From Bacteroidales bacterium UBA1256 (GTDB lineage Bacteria; Bacteroidota; Bacteroidia; Bacteroidales; Paludibacteraceae): DNA of 12,669 nt. Where the stretch lies: contig DBVU01000086.1 in the NCBI GenBank assembly GCA_002308195.1, positions 10,069 through 22,737 on the forward strand, given 5' to 3'. The position numbers were made by a program, and so were the translations under genes. A model generated the notes under the pieces. That model did no database searches. It saw only the letters and a list, made by a program, of their open reading frames with translations, and was not told the origin of the DNA. Of the stretch, positions 1 through 8,473 are shown piece after piece (within the stretch, counting starts at the first letter, position 1; each line of letters begins with the position of its first letter).

Positions 1-927
<927 letters not shown>

Positions 928-936
928 TTGCAAATT

Positions 937-1467
937 ATGACCATAGCAGTTTATTGCAGTGCGAAGGATGTGATCCCTGAGGAGTACCTCCGATTGGGGG
1001 ACGCATTAGGAACTTGGCTCGGAGAGAATGGCCATACACTAGTCTATGGTGGTGCTACGGGTGGATTGATGACCCGTGTTAGCCATTCGGCTAAGATGGC
1101 AGGTGCGCATGTGATAGGTGTTATTCCTCCGCGCATCAAGGCAGCCGGACGACTTGCCGCCAACTGCGATGAACTGATTGAAGTGGCGAATATGGCAGAG
1201 CGTAAGCAACGTATGCGTGAGATTGCAGATTGCTTTATTTGCCTTCCCGGTAGTTACGGCACGCTAGATGAGATGATGGACGTGTTGGCTAGTGGTACGG
1301 TGGGGGAACATCAGAAACCATTGTATGTGCTTGACTTTAATGGGTTTTATAGCCATTTGCGAGAATTAGAGGAGCATATGCGTTCCCTTCATTTCTTGCC
1401 GCAAAATGAACATTATAAACCAATCTATATCCATAGTTTGGAAGAGTTATATCAAATGATCCAGTAA
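937..1467 (+). CDS. LOG-family (TIGR00730) nucleoside 5'-monophosphate phosphoribohydrolase-like protein
   Basis: The protein has 176 residues with a Rossmann-like LOG fold. Family members cleave the base from AMP-type or cytokinin riboside 5'-monophosphates; the bacterial substrate is often unknown. Visible motifs are the N-terminal strand TIAVYCSA, the nucleotide-binding VYGGATGGLM (residues 36-45), the RK pair at 89-90 (AERKQRM), and the signature PGSYGTLDE at 104-112. The family consensus there is PGGxGTxxE, so the second glycine is serine, while the Thr and final Glu are kept. ATG at 937 is chosen because it starts directly before the first beta strand; a TTG three codons upstream, abutting the gyrB stop, is possible but unneeded. 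The position between gyrB and the Kdo genes gives no clear functional clue. Family assignment is strong; substrate is not known. Confidence 0.9.
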   Translation: MTIAVYCSAKDVIPEEYLRLGDALGTWLGENGHTLVYGGATGGLMTRVSHSAKMAGAHVIGVIPPRIKAAGRLAANCDELIEVANMAERKQRMREIADCFICLPGSYGTLDEMMDVLASGTVGEHQKPLYVLDFNGFYSHLRELEEHMRSLHFLPQNEHYKPIYIHSLEELYQMIQ

Positions 1468-1480
1468 TACCATTTTTATT

Positions 1481-2803
1481 ATGAATCTATTTTTATCAAG
1501 ATTAACCGGTCGTCTCTATTCCACAGAGAAGATGGAGCGTCGTATGATTGCTCAGGAGGAGCGCATTGCTCGCTACCGTCAGATAGAGCAATCGCCTGAA
1601 ATGAAAGAGTATCTTGAGCTCAAACAAATTGTTGAGAGCAAGGAATTTCAGCAGAAAAAGTATAATTGGGTGAACACCAAGTACAAAAAGACATCTACCT
1701 ACGAGACTATTAGTCAGTACAAGAAACTTTTGCACGATAAGGAGTTGCAGTTATATCTGGAACTAGAGGGTAGCCAGCGCCTCAAGGATTACCTTGAGTT
1801 CCGACAGAGCCCCAATTACGTAAAATTGCAGAGTAAGAAGGAGGTGCGCAACTCGCTCGAGTTGAAACAATGGGCAGAGTTCGAAAACTCGAAAGACTTC
1901 AAGGCCTATATCCGTTATCGCAACTCGAAGACTCCCGAGCGCTACAAATCTCTCGTAGCTGAGGTGTCTACGCCGGAGTATAAGGAACAACATGCTTTCT
2001 GGTCGAATCCAAAACGCTGGAAGACAACAGAAGAGTATCAGCAAGAGGTTCGCTACAAACAGTTGGCCGCTATGGCTGATATCCAGTATTTCTTCAAGGA
2101 AAACCGCAAGGAGATTGAGGAGATAGAGCGCTGGAAAGAGACCTTTAAGGATGAGTTCGACTGGTTCCGTATGACCGAGTCGGCATGGAAGCCCGGTTTT
2201 GCATATGAGAATCCGAAACTCAAAACGATCCATTCCTTTACCAACGAGCAGCAGGCTAACAATGGTGGTAAGAATGTCGGTACAATGGATAACAAACTCT
2301 GCTTGTTCACCAAGCAGGAGAAAGTGACGGCTCCGGCATGGGATCCTAAGAAGGGATTCGTGAATAAGGACTTTGACTATACCAGTGATATCATCCAGAC
2401 CGCAGATACGTTCCGTCAGAAGGAAGGATTGTTTATGGTTAAGTTGCGTACCGAGGGAGATATCCACCATGCAATATGGCTCGGTTCGGGCAAGAAACTG
2501 CCGATGATCAGTCTCTTCCATTACAACGGTAAGCATATCACTGTGGGCAACTACAAAGAGCGTGGCTTCGATGGCACTACCATACGCGGTATCAAGCCTA
2601 CCAAGTATTATATCTACTCGCTTCGTTGGACCGAGCGCGAACTGGTATGGAGTGTTAACAATATTGAGGTGTATCGTACCTCGTATAACATGCCTAAGGA
2701 AAAACTGTTCTTGGCTATATCTTCGTTTATCGACGATCAGCAACGCGCTATGGAGGGTACGCTCAACGTAGCCTGGATTCGCGTATTCCAGAAGCAGAAA
2801 TGA
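1481..2803 (+). CDS. Helical-repeat protein with a degenerate GH16/LamG-like jelly-roll domain
   Basis: The protein has 440 residues in two parts. Residues 15-230 are highly charged (E/K/R/Y/Q rich), predicted helical, and contain a recurring element S-x-x-[MLF]-K-x-Y-[LI]-x-[LFY]-[KR]-[QN] at about 38-49, 98-109 and 137-148. Residues about 235-438 resemble a GH16 concanavalin-like fold: a FRQKEGLFMVKLRTEG strand, an AIWLGSG segment, YSLRWTERELVWSVNN, MPKEKLFLAISSF and a closing VAWIRVFQK. The GH16 catalytic motif ExDxxE should follow AIWL, but that place reads PMISLFHYN, with no acidic residue, so glycosidase activity is unlikely. The N-terminus has no hydrophobic signal peptide, so a cytoplasmic location is predicted. 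The stop overlaps the kdsA start by 4 bp (ATGA), suggesting coupled expression with Kdo synthesis. The GH16-like call rests on pattern recognition; the function is unknown. A lectin-like or scaffold role is inference. Confidence 0.8.
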   Translation: MNLFLSRLTGRLYSTEKMERRMIAQEERIARYRQIEQSPEMKEYLELKQIVESKEFQQKKYNWVNTKYKKTSTYETISQYKKLLHDKELQLYLELEGSQRLKDYLEFRQSPNYVKLQSKKEVRNSLELKQWAEFENSKDFKAYIRYRNSKTPERYKSLVAEVSTPEYKEQHAFWSNPKRWKTTEEYQQEVRYKQLAAMADIQYFFKENRKEIEEIERWKETFKDEFDWFRMTESAWKPGFAYENPKLKTIHSFTNEQQANNGGKNVGTMDNKLCLFTKQEKVTAPAWDPKKGFVNKDFDYTSDIIQTADTFRQKEGLFMVKLRTEGDIHHAIWLGSGKKLPMISLFHYNGKHITVGNYKERGFDGTTIRGIKPTKYYIYSLRWTERELVWSVNNIEVYRTSYNMPKEKLFLAISSFIDDQQRAMEGTLNVAWIRVFQKQK

Positions 2804-3588
2804 AAACCCTGTTGCTCATAGCCGGACCGTGTGCCATCGAGAGTCGTGATGTAGTGATGCAGACTGCAGAACGACTCTGTGAGGTGTGCGACCGATTGGG
2901 ATTGACGCTCTATTTCAAATCCTCGTACGATAAGGCTAATCGCACGTCCGCTTCAGCGCGTGGGGTAGGTCTGGACGAAGGGTTGAAAATACTCTCGGAG
3001 GTTAAGCAGCATTTTCACGTGCCTATCTTGACTGATGTGCATGAGTCGTGGCAATGTGAATCGGTTGCCCAAGTGGCTGATGTGCTCCAGATCCCGGCAT
3101 TTCTCAGTCGGCAGACTGACCTGCTCCAGGCTGCAGCACGAACGGGTCGAATTGTGAATATCAAGAAAGGTCAGTTTATGGCCCCGTGGGATATGCGTGG
3201 CGCTATTGATAAGATAGCAGCCGTTTGCGGAGGACAGACCGACCGCATTTGGCTCACCGAACGCGGATCCAGTTTTGGTTACGGCCGACTGGTGGTCGAT
3301 ATGACATCGCTCGTTGAAATGCGTCGCTTCGGATGTCCGGTTATCTTTGATGCTACTCATGCTGTCCAGCAGCCTAGTAGCCAGCAGGGTATCACGGGGG
3401 GTAACCGCGAAATGGTTCCCCACCTGATGCGTGCCGCGCTGGCGGTAGGTGTTGACGGACTCTTCCTGGAAGCACATCCCTGTCCGGAAAAAGCCATAAG
3501 CGATGCAGCCAATCAGGTCCGATTGAGCGACATAGAGTCAATTCTGACCCAAGCTAAACAGATACACGAACTAACGCAATCATTATGA
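2800..3588 (+). CDS. kdsA: 3-deoxy-8-phosphooctulonate (Kdo-8-P) synthase
   Basis: The protein has 262 residues and condenses phosphoenolpyruvate with D-arabinose-5-phosphate to Kdo-8-phosphate, the committed step toward the lipopolysaccharide inner-core sugar Kdo. The TIM-barrel signatures are all present: AGPCAIES at 9-15, KSSYDKANRTS at 40-50, TDVH at 78-81, KKGQFMAPWD at 122-131, FDATHAVQQP at 183-192 and EAHPCPEKAISD at 224-235. C11, H187, E224 and D235 match in spacing the metal ligands of the Aquifex enzyme (C11, H185, E222, D233), so this should be the metal-dependent class; the E. coli type has Asn in place of the Cys. Its start overlaps the preceding stop and its own stop overlaps the kdsD start, each as ATGA, so translation is probably coupled. 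KdsC and KdsB are not in this window. Confidence 0.96.
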   Translation: MKTLLLIAGPCAIESRDVVMQTAERLCEVCDRLGLTLYFKSSYDKANRTSASARGVGLDEGLKILSEVKQHFHVPILTDVHESWQCESVAQVADVLQIPAFLSRQTDLLQAAARTGRIVNIKKGQFMAPWDMRGAIDKIAAVCGGQTDRIWLTERGSSFGYGRLVVDMTSLVEMRRFGCPVIFDATHAVQQPSSQQGITGGNREMVPHLMRAALAVGVDGLFLEAHPCPEKAISDAANQVRLSDIESILTQAKQIHELTQSL

Positions 3589-4538
3589 CGCATAGCGAAA
3601 GAGCAAAACAGATATTCAGTGATGAGATCCGAGAGTTGCAACTCTTGCAACAGCAGATAGGCGATAGTTTTGACCAGACGGTAGAGATGGTTTACGCCTG
3701 CCGTGGTAAATTGGTCATCATGGGTATCGGCAAGACTGGTATCATTGGGCATAAGATTGCCTCATCGCTTGCTTCTACCGGAACCAGGGCTATTTTCATC
3801 AATGCTGCGGAAGCTGTGCATGGCGATTTGGGAATGGTTTGCCAGGACGATGTAGTGATGCTCGTGAGCAATAGCGGCGAGACCAATGAGATACTCTCCG
3901 TAATCGATCCGTTGCGTAAGATAGGGTGCAAACTGATTGCCATGACGGGGGACGAGAAATCCCGCTTGGCCAAGAGTTGCGATATAGTGCTCTCGATGCA
4001 TGTCGACCATGAGGCTTGTCCGCTTGGACTGGCTCCTACAACCAGTACTACAGCTACGAGTATGTTGGGAGATGCACTGGTAGTTTGCCTGATGGAAAAA
4101 CGCCGTTTCCGTGCTGAGAATTTTGCCGTATATCATCCAGGTGGAGCGCTTGGACGTAAACTGCTCGGACGCGTAGGACAACATATGCAACAGTACGTCC
4201 CGCGCGTTCAAAATACCACGCCGCTCCGCGAACTGGTACTTGAGATGTCGAAGGGACATATGGGTATGACTATGGTGTACGAGAACAATGTATGCAAAGG
4301 CATTATCACCGACGGTGATCTGCGTCGGGCGATTGAGCATAAGCCCCGATTGGACGCACTCACAGCGGGAGATATTATGACCCCGAGTTACAAGCATATC
4401 CATCGTGATGCCCTTATGAGTGATGCGCTTGAAATAATGGACAAACATAACATCACGACGCTTGCTGTCACCGAAACGGAGCAATCTACCGAGATAATAG
4501 GCATACTATCGATACACCATATTATAGACTTTAATTAA
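3585..4538 (+). CDS. kdsD: D-arabinose-5-phosphate isomerase (SIS plus two CBS domains)
   Basis: The protein has 317 residues, the usual full length for KdsD/KpsF/GutQ isomerases, which interconvert D-ribulose-5-phosphate and D-arabinose-5-phosphate, the substrate of KdsA. The SIS domain covers residues 1-195 with GIGKTGIIGHK (47-57), AEAVHGDLGM (75-84), SNSGETNEIL (95-104), DHEACPLGLAPT (141-152) and YHPGGALG (183-190). K50, E102, E143 and H184 correspond, at a constant offset of 9, to the E. coli KdsD active-site residues K59, E111, E152 and H193. A CBS pair follows (about 200-255 and 262-317), with VCKGIITDGDLRRAIE in the first. CBS domains often sense nucleotides or sugar nucleotides, so feedback control is possible but not shown. 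The gene overlaps kdsA by 4 bp, pairing successive pathway steps. Biochemically KpsF or GutQ paralogues would look similar; proximity to kdsA favours KdsD. Confidence 0.94.
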   Translation: MTHSERAKQIFSDEIRELQLLQQQIGDSFDQTVEMVYACRGKLVIMGIGKTGIIGHKIASSLASTGTRAIFINAAEAVHGDLGMVCQDDVVMLVSNSGETNEILSVIDPLRKIGCKLIAMTGDEKSRLAKSCDIVLSMHVDHEACPLGLAPTTSTTATSMLGDALVVCLMEKRRFRAENFAVYHPGGALGRKLLGRVGQHMQQYVPRVQNTTPLRELVLEMSKGHMGMTMVYENNVCKGIITDGDLRRAIEHKPRLDALTAGDIMTPSYKHIHRDALMSDALEIMDKHNITTLAVTETEQSTEIIGILSIHHIIDFN

Positions 4539-4547
4539 TTCTTTTAT

Positions 4548-6242
4548 ATGGAACCAACCATTACAGTTTATTGTAAAAACACGCGCACGTACCATGAAGT
4601 GCCACGCGGTATTTCTCTCATCGAATTGAAAGACCGCATCGGTGTTCAACTCAAGTATCCAATCATTGCAGCCCATGTTAACTACAAGGTAGAGTGTTTG
4701 GATTTCTTGCTCTACAAGCCAAAAGATGTTGAGTTCTTGGATGCTAGCAGCCCGAGTGGTATGCGTTGTTACGTGCGTACGCTGAATATGATTTTGGCTT
4801 GCGCTATCAGTGAACTTTATCCGCGTGCTGATTTGCGTATAGAGCACCCGATTTCCAAAGGCTATTATTGCACGCTTCAGTGGAAGAGCCCCAAACCGGA
4901 CGATCTGAATGCGGAAATGGGAGAACCACAGTTGACGCCCGAAATGATTGAAGCTATCAAGAATAGGATGTGGCAGATTGTGAAGGAGAATCGCCGAATC
5001 CAAGAAGAGGAGAAGCAAACCAAAGAGGTGATTAAGATGTTTGGTGCGCGTGCAGATGGCGAATCTACTATCTTTGAGACACTAGGAAATCCCTACTGCC
5101 GTTATTTTCGAATGGGAGACTATATCGACTATTATACCAGCAGTACAATGCCATCGACGGGCTATGTCAATATTTTTGATCTCGAGCCTTATCACGACGG
5201 CATGCTACTTCGTATCCCTAATCGCGACAACCCGGATTGCCTTGAGGATAAATTAGTCCAAGATAATATGTTCCAGATCTTCTCTGAGTTCAGTTCTTGG
5301 AATAAATTGCTGCATATCAATAATGTCAGCGACTTTAATGTGGCTTGCAAAAACAATCGCTCTTTTGAAATGATTAAGTTGGCCGAGGCACTCCACGAGA
5401 AGAAAGTGGCTCAGATAGCTGACCAGATTGCAGCGAAACGTCCACGACTCATTTTTATTGCCGGTCCATCCTCGTCGGGCAAGACTACTTTCTCCAAGCG
5501 TCTCCAAATCCAATTGATGGTCAATGGTATTCGTCCGGAAGTTATCTCGATGGACGACTATTTTGTCAATCGCGAAGATACACCACGTGATGAAAATGGA
5601 GATTGGGATTTTGAGAACGTGGAGGCTGTTGATCTCCCCTTCTTCCGTCAACAGATGCGTGATCTTTTGGACGGCAAGGAAGTGGAAATACCCGCCTTCT
5701 CGTTCGAAAAAGGTGAGCGCCAGTTTGAGGGACGAAAACTTAAATTAGGAAAGGATAATGTGCTCGTTATCGAGGGACTCCATGCACTAAATCCAATTTT
5801 GCTGCCGGATGTGGCACGAAATTTGACATTTAAAATATATGTATCGGCATTGACCACGATCAATATTGATAACCATAACTGGATACCGACCACCGATATT
5901 CGATTGCTGCGCCGTATCGTTCGCGACTATAAGTATCGTGGATACTCGGCACGCGACACCATTGCTCGTTGTCCAAGTGTGCGTCGAGGGGAGGATAAAT
6001 GGATCTATCCGTTCCAAGAAGAAGCTGATGTCATGTTCAATTCGGCTCTTCTCTTTGAATTGGCTGTGTTGAAACGTCATGCTGAACCGATATTACAAGA
6101 GGTGCCTAAGTACTGTGAGGAATATACCGAAGCTCATCGCTTAATTAAGTTCTTGCAATACTTTGTACCTATACCAGAGAAAGAAATTCCACCGACTTCG
6201 TTGTTGCGTGAGTTTGTGGGCGGTAGTTCATTCCATTACTAA
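4548..6242 (+). CDS. Nucleoside kinase: TGS/ThrRS-like N-terminus fused to a uridine kinase/phosphoribulokinase domain
   Basis: The protein has 564 residues. The first 60 or so resemble a TGS domain (residues 18-44, with VPRGISLIELKDRIG). A segment around 85-110 (LRIEHPISKGYYCTL) resembles the start of the second additional domain of threonyl-tRNA synthetase; I see no HxxxH zinc/editing motif in it. The catalytic part begins near 299 with a P-loop GPSSSGKTTFSKRL (306-319), then VISMDDYFVNR (332-342), the acidic DWDFENVEAVDL (352-363) and VIEGLHALNP (407-416), and later RRIVRDYKYRGYSARDT. This is the pattern of uridine kinase/PRK P-loop kinases, which phosphorylate uridine or cytidine with ATP or GTP. 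Homologues of this fused architecture are common in Bacteroidetes and Firmicutes and are annotated simply as nucleoside kinase. The exact substrate is inferred from family only. The ATG is 9 bp after kdsD; the end is 4 bp before the SPOR-domain gene. Confidence 0.9.
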   Translation: MEPTITVYCKNTRTYHEVPRGISLIELKDRIGVQLKYPIIAAHVNYKVECLDFLLYKPKDVEFLDASSPSGMRCYVRTLNMILACAISELYPRADLRIEHPISKGYYCTLQWKSPKPDDLNAEMGEPQLTPEMIEAIKNRMWQIVKENRRIQEEEKQTKEVIKMFGARADGESTIFETLGNPYCRYFRMGDYIDYYTSSTMPSTGYVNIFDLEPYHDGMLLRIPNRDNPDCLEDKLVQDNMFQIFSEFSSWNKLLHINNVSDFNVACKNNRSFEMIKLAEALHEKKVAQIADQIAAKRPRLIFIAGPSSSGKTTFSKRLQIQLMVNGIRPEVISMDDYFVNREDTPRDENGDWDFENVEAVDLPFFRQQMRDLLDGKEVEIPAFSFEKGERQFEGRKLKLGKDNVLVIEGLHALNPILLPDVARNLTFKIYVSALTTINIDNHNWIPTTDIRLLRRIVRDYKYRGYSARDTIARCPSVRRGEDKWIYPFQEEADVMFNSALLFELAVLKRHAEPILQEVPKYCEEYTEAHRLIKFLQYFVPIPEKEIPPTSLLREFVGGSSFHY

Positions 6243-6246
6243 AAAA

Positions 6247-6855
6247 ATGAGACATTTTTACTTATCTATTTTAACGGTCCTTTGTGTTTCAATTGGAATT
6301 GACATTCAGGCGCAAGATATCTACCCTGTGCCCACAGATCCTATTGCAGCACAAATTCTTACAGACAGCCTGAATCAGATGCAAGATACGCTTGGGGCAG
6401 ATAGTCTGAAAGATAACATCTGGCGCGATATGCCATTTGTTGCCATTCATCAGCCTCGCTATATCCGCATCCTAACAGAAGGAGGATATGTAAAAATTAC
6501 TCCAGGAAAACAAAAGAGACGCAAAATTATCAGTGCAAATCCTATTGGTTATCGATTGGAGATTTACCAATCGAATGATCAACGACAGGGACAGATTGAG
6601 GCGAATCGCATACGTGCCGCACTTACGGGTAAGATAACCGTTCCTATCTACGTACGTTTCTACACCCCATTTTGGCGCGTGCGCATAGGCGATTTCCGCA
6701 CATTGGAAGAAGCCAATGATTATAAACGTTCTTTTATTCAACGTTTTCCCGCTATGAGTCGCCAAACCTATGCTGTGCGCGACCACATTAAAGCTGTTGT
6801 TATACAACGAATGAAAGAGAAACCAGAAAAAGCCGAGAAACAGGAGAAAAAGTAA
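6247..6855 (+). CDS. Secreted SPOR-domain protein
   Basis: The protein has 202 residues. Starting at the ATG at 6247 gives a convincing signal peptide: MRH, a hydrophobic core to about residue 19, and likely cleavage after QA at 22. An in-frame start 84 bp upstream would lie inside the nucleoside kinase gene and bury the signal peptide, so it is rejected. Residues about 98-180 form a SPOR-like domain: a [10 protein letters not shown] strand, a helix [30 protein letters not shown] and the helix [21 protein letters not shown] domains bind denuded peptidoglycan glycan strands at division sites, so this is probably a periplasmic cell-wall-associated protein. The C-terminus is a charged K/E tail ([12 protein letters not shown]). 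A run of seven adenines directly precedes the ATG, in line with the A-rich leaders that Bacteroidetes use instead of strong Shine-Dalgarno sites. The stop TAA overlaps the folE ATG by one base. Confidence 0.88.
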   Translation: MRHFYLSILTVLCVSIGIDIQAQDIYPVPTDPIAAQILTDSLNQMQDTLGADSLKDNIWRDMPFVAIHQPRYIRILTEGGYVKITPGKQKRRKIISANPIGYRLEIYQSNDQRQGQIEANRIRAALTGKITVPIYVRFYTPFWRVRIGDFRTLEEANDYKRSFIQRFPAMSRQTYAVRDHIKAVVIQRMKEKPEKAEKQEKK

Positions 6856-7439
6856 TGGACTTACAACATTTCACGCCCAATACAGATCGCACTGAACGTA
6901 TCGCTCAGCAAATAACAACACTGCTGCGCGAAATAGGAGAAGACCCCCAACGAGAGGGCCTCCAGAAAACCCCGCATCGTGTTGGAAAGGCACTCCAATT
7001 CCTCACCAAAGGTTACCATGAGGACCCCGAAGCGATCTTACGCTCTGCTCTCTTTGAGGAGGACTACCGCCAGATGGTCGTGGTCAAGGATATTGATTTC
7101 TACTCGCTCTGCGAGCATCATATGTTGCCTTTCTTCGGAAAGGTACATGTGGCCTATATCCCTAACGGACGAATCACTGGTCTCAGTAAGATTGCCCGCG
7201 TAGTAGATGTTTATGCCCGTCGCCTGCAAGTGCAAGAACGCCTCACAACCCAGATTAAGGATTGTATCCAGAACACCCTCAACCCCTTAGGCGTCATGGT
7301 GGTTATCGAAGCCGAGCATCTCTGCATGCAAATGCGTGGCGTGCAAAAACAACACGCCATGACAGTCACTTCTGACTTCACCGGCGTGTTCAATCAAGCC
7401 AAGACTCGTGAAGAGTTTATGAAACTGATTAAAGGATAG
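6855..7439 (+). CDS. folE: GTP cyclohydrolase I (FolE1)
   Basis: The protein has 194 residues, a normal length for the enzyme that converts GTP to 7,8-dihydroneopterin triphosphate, the first step of tetrahydrofolate (or pterin/queuosine) synthesis. Family signatures are clear: [14 protein letters not shown] (34-47), [23 protein letters not shown] (81-103), [23 protein letters not shown] (109-131) and [12 protein letters not shown] (152-163). The zinc ligands are C86, H89 and C157, matching E. coli C110, H113 and C181. The ATG shares one base with the stop of the SPOR gene, so translation probably follows by re-initiation. It is the last gene of the plus-strand cluster; its stop codon lies inside the left arm of a terminator hairpin. 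Confidence 0.96.
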   Translation: MDLQHFTPNTDRTERIAQQITTLLREIGEDPQREGLQKTPHRVGKALQFLTKGYHEDPEAILRSALFEEDYRQMVVVKDIDFYSLCEHHMLPFFGKVHVAYIPNGRITGLSKIARVVDVYARRLQVQERLTTQIKDCIQNTLNPLGVMVVIEAEHLCMQMRGVQKQHAMTVTSDFTGVFNQAKTREEFMKLIKG

Positions 7440-7458
7440 CAAGACGCTGTCCTTTTTT
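7431..7458 (+). terminator. Rho-independent terminator at the folE 3' end
   Basis: The left arm AAAGGATAGC (7431-7440) pairs with GCTGTCCTTT (7446-7455) over ten base pairs with one T-G wobble, around the five-base loop AAGAC. The right arm runs into a tract of T ending at 7458. The left arm contains the folE stop codon. Read on the minus strand the stem has an A-C mismatch and only a short T run, so it may act weakly as a terminator for the convergent acyltransferase gene, whose stop codon begins just 2 bp beyond. Confidence 0.82.
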
Positions 7459-7459
7459 A

Positions 7460-8473
7460 TTACCGATGTAAGAACTTACGCTCCATGCCGTACCACGACA
7501 AGGCAGAAAGCGCGATCACGATAGCGATCAACGCACTCGACGCTATCCATGCATTCCATCTTTCAAAAATACCGAGACTCAACATGACCATGATGATAGG
7601 GTAATGATAGAGGTACATACCGTACGAGAAATTTCCTAACCATTCCATCTTATTCAACTTCGGCAGCGAGTAGGCACACCATAGTAAGATAGCGGCATTA
7701 CCAGCTGGTTGTAACCAACTCATGCCCATCATCTTCTCAAAGACCACTATCGCGATAGCCGGAAGAATGATATAATGGCGGTACTTCATAAATAACTCCT
7801 TATATTGGTACGCGAACATACCTGCCGCGAAATACGACAGACAACCCGGTAACTGATGCTCTAAGAAGACATACGTCGAGTTACCCGTGTGATCCGCCAG
7901 CCACATAAAGATATTACTCCATAGCACCGAACCCAGATAGATGGCCAACAACCCTATCCATGGTCGTTTACTGCGATGCAGCATCCATGCCAACAGCGGT
8001 ACAATCAGGTAGAAGCCTACTTCCACTTTCTGTGTCCATAATGCTCCGTTCACCGCGCAGTTCACGAACTGCTCCCCTTCAAAAACACCCGGCAGACAAG
8101 GCTGCAGGAAATTCATAAAACACAGGTTCGCTGCGATATATTTCCACCACATCGGATGCGAGAAATAGGCGGCAGGAGCGTACGTACTGAGCAGTACCAG
8201 ACCTATCGCGCAAACAAGGATCACCGTGATATAGGCGGGGAAGATACGCCGTGCACGTTTTGCGAAAAAATGCTTGATGCCTTCGCTGTGGTCGTAACTG
8301 ACCATGATCAGAAAACCAGAGATAACGAAGAAAGCCGTTCGGTTGACAATCAGACTCAGGATACGCGTGCATTGCAGTTCCGGCAGTTGGGTCAACACAC
8401 GCAAGTGAGCAATCACGATGATGAGTGCAAACACGAAACGCAGAAAGCCAAAACAGTTATCCCTCGTCTTCAT
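7460..8473 (-). CDS. Acyltransferase 3 family membrane protein
   Basis: The protein has 337 residues, hydrophobic throughout, with about ten predicted membrane helices, as is typical for the OafA/WecH-like acyltransferase 3 family. Such enzymes transfer acetyl or other acyl groups from cytoplasmic acyl-CoA to extracytoplasmic sugars or lipids. Visible hallmarks are R12 and H23 in the first helix (LRFVFALIIVIAHL), FFVISGFL at 48-55, RRIFPAY at 75-81, NGALWTQKVEVGFYL at 142-156, GNFSYGMYLYHYPI at 280-293 and a C-terminal WYGMERKFLHR. Its ATG overlaps the stop codon of the PorZ-like gene by 4 bp, so the two are probably co-translated. The substrate cannot be read from sequence; O-antigen, capsule or another surface glycan is plausible given the neighbour. 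The end is 20 bp from folE in a convergent arrangement. Confidence 0.9.
   Translation of the reverse strand: MKTRDNCFGFLRFVFALIIVIAHLRVLTQLPELQCTRILSLIVNRTAFFVISGFLIMVSYDHSEGIKHFFAKRARRIFPAYITVILVCAIGLVLLSTYAPAAYFSHPMWWKYIAANLCFMNFLQPCLPGVFEGEQFVNCAVNGALWTQKVEVGFYLIVPLLAWMLHRSKRPWIGLLAIYLGSVLWSNIFMWLADHTGNSTYVFLEHQLPGCLSYFAAGMFAYQYKELFMKYRHYIILPAIAIVVFEKMMGMSWLQPAGNAAILLWCAYSLPKLNKMEWLGNFSYGMYLYHYPIIMVMLSLGIFERWNAWIASSALIAIVIALSALSWYGMERKFLHR

Noticed and set aside
928..936. TTG start for the LOG-family gene immediately after the gyrB stop
   Set aside because: The ATG at 937 directly precedes the conserved first beta strand and needs no rare start codon.
1763..2743. 326-codon open frame on the minus strand opposite the GH16-like gene
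   Set aside because: It is antisense to a convincing coding region with recognisable fold features, and its translation shows no family motif; it is a frame shadow.
3762..4484. 240-codon open frame on the minus strand opposite kdsD
   Set aside because: kdsD is full length with all catalytic residues; the antisense product has no recognisable domain.
6163..6246. Upstream in-frame start for the SPOR-domain gene
   Set aside because: It lies within the nucleoside kinase gene and would place 28 residues before an otherwise perfect signal peptide.
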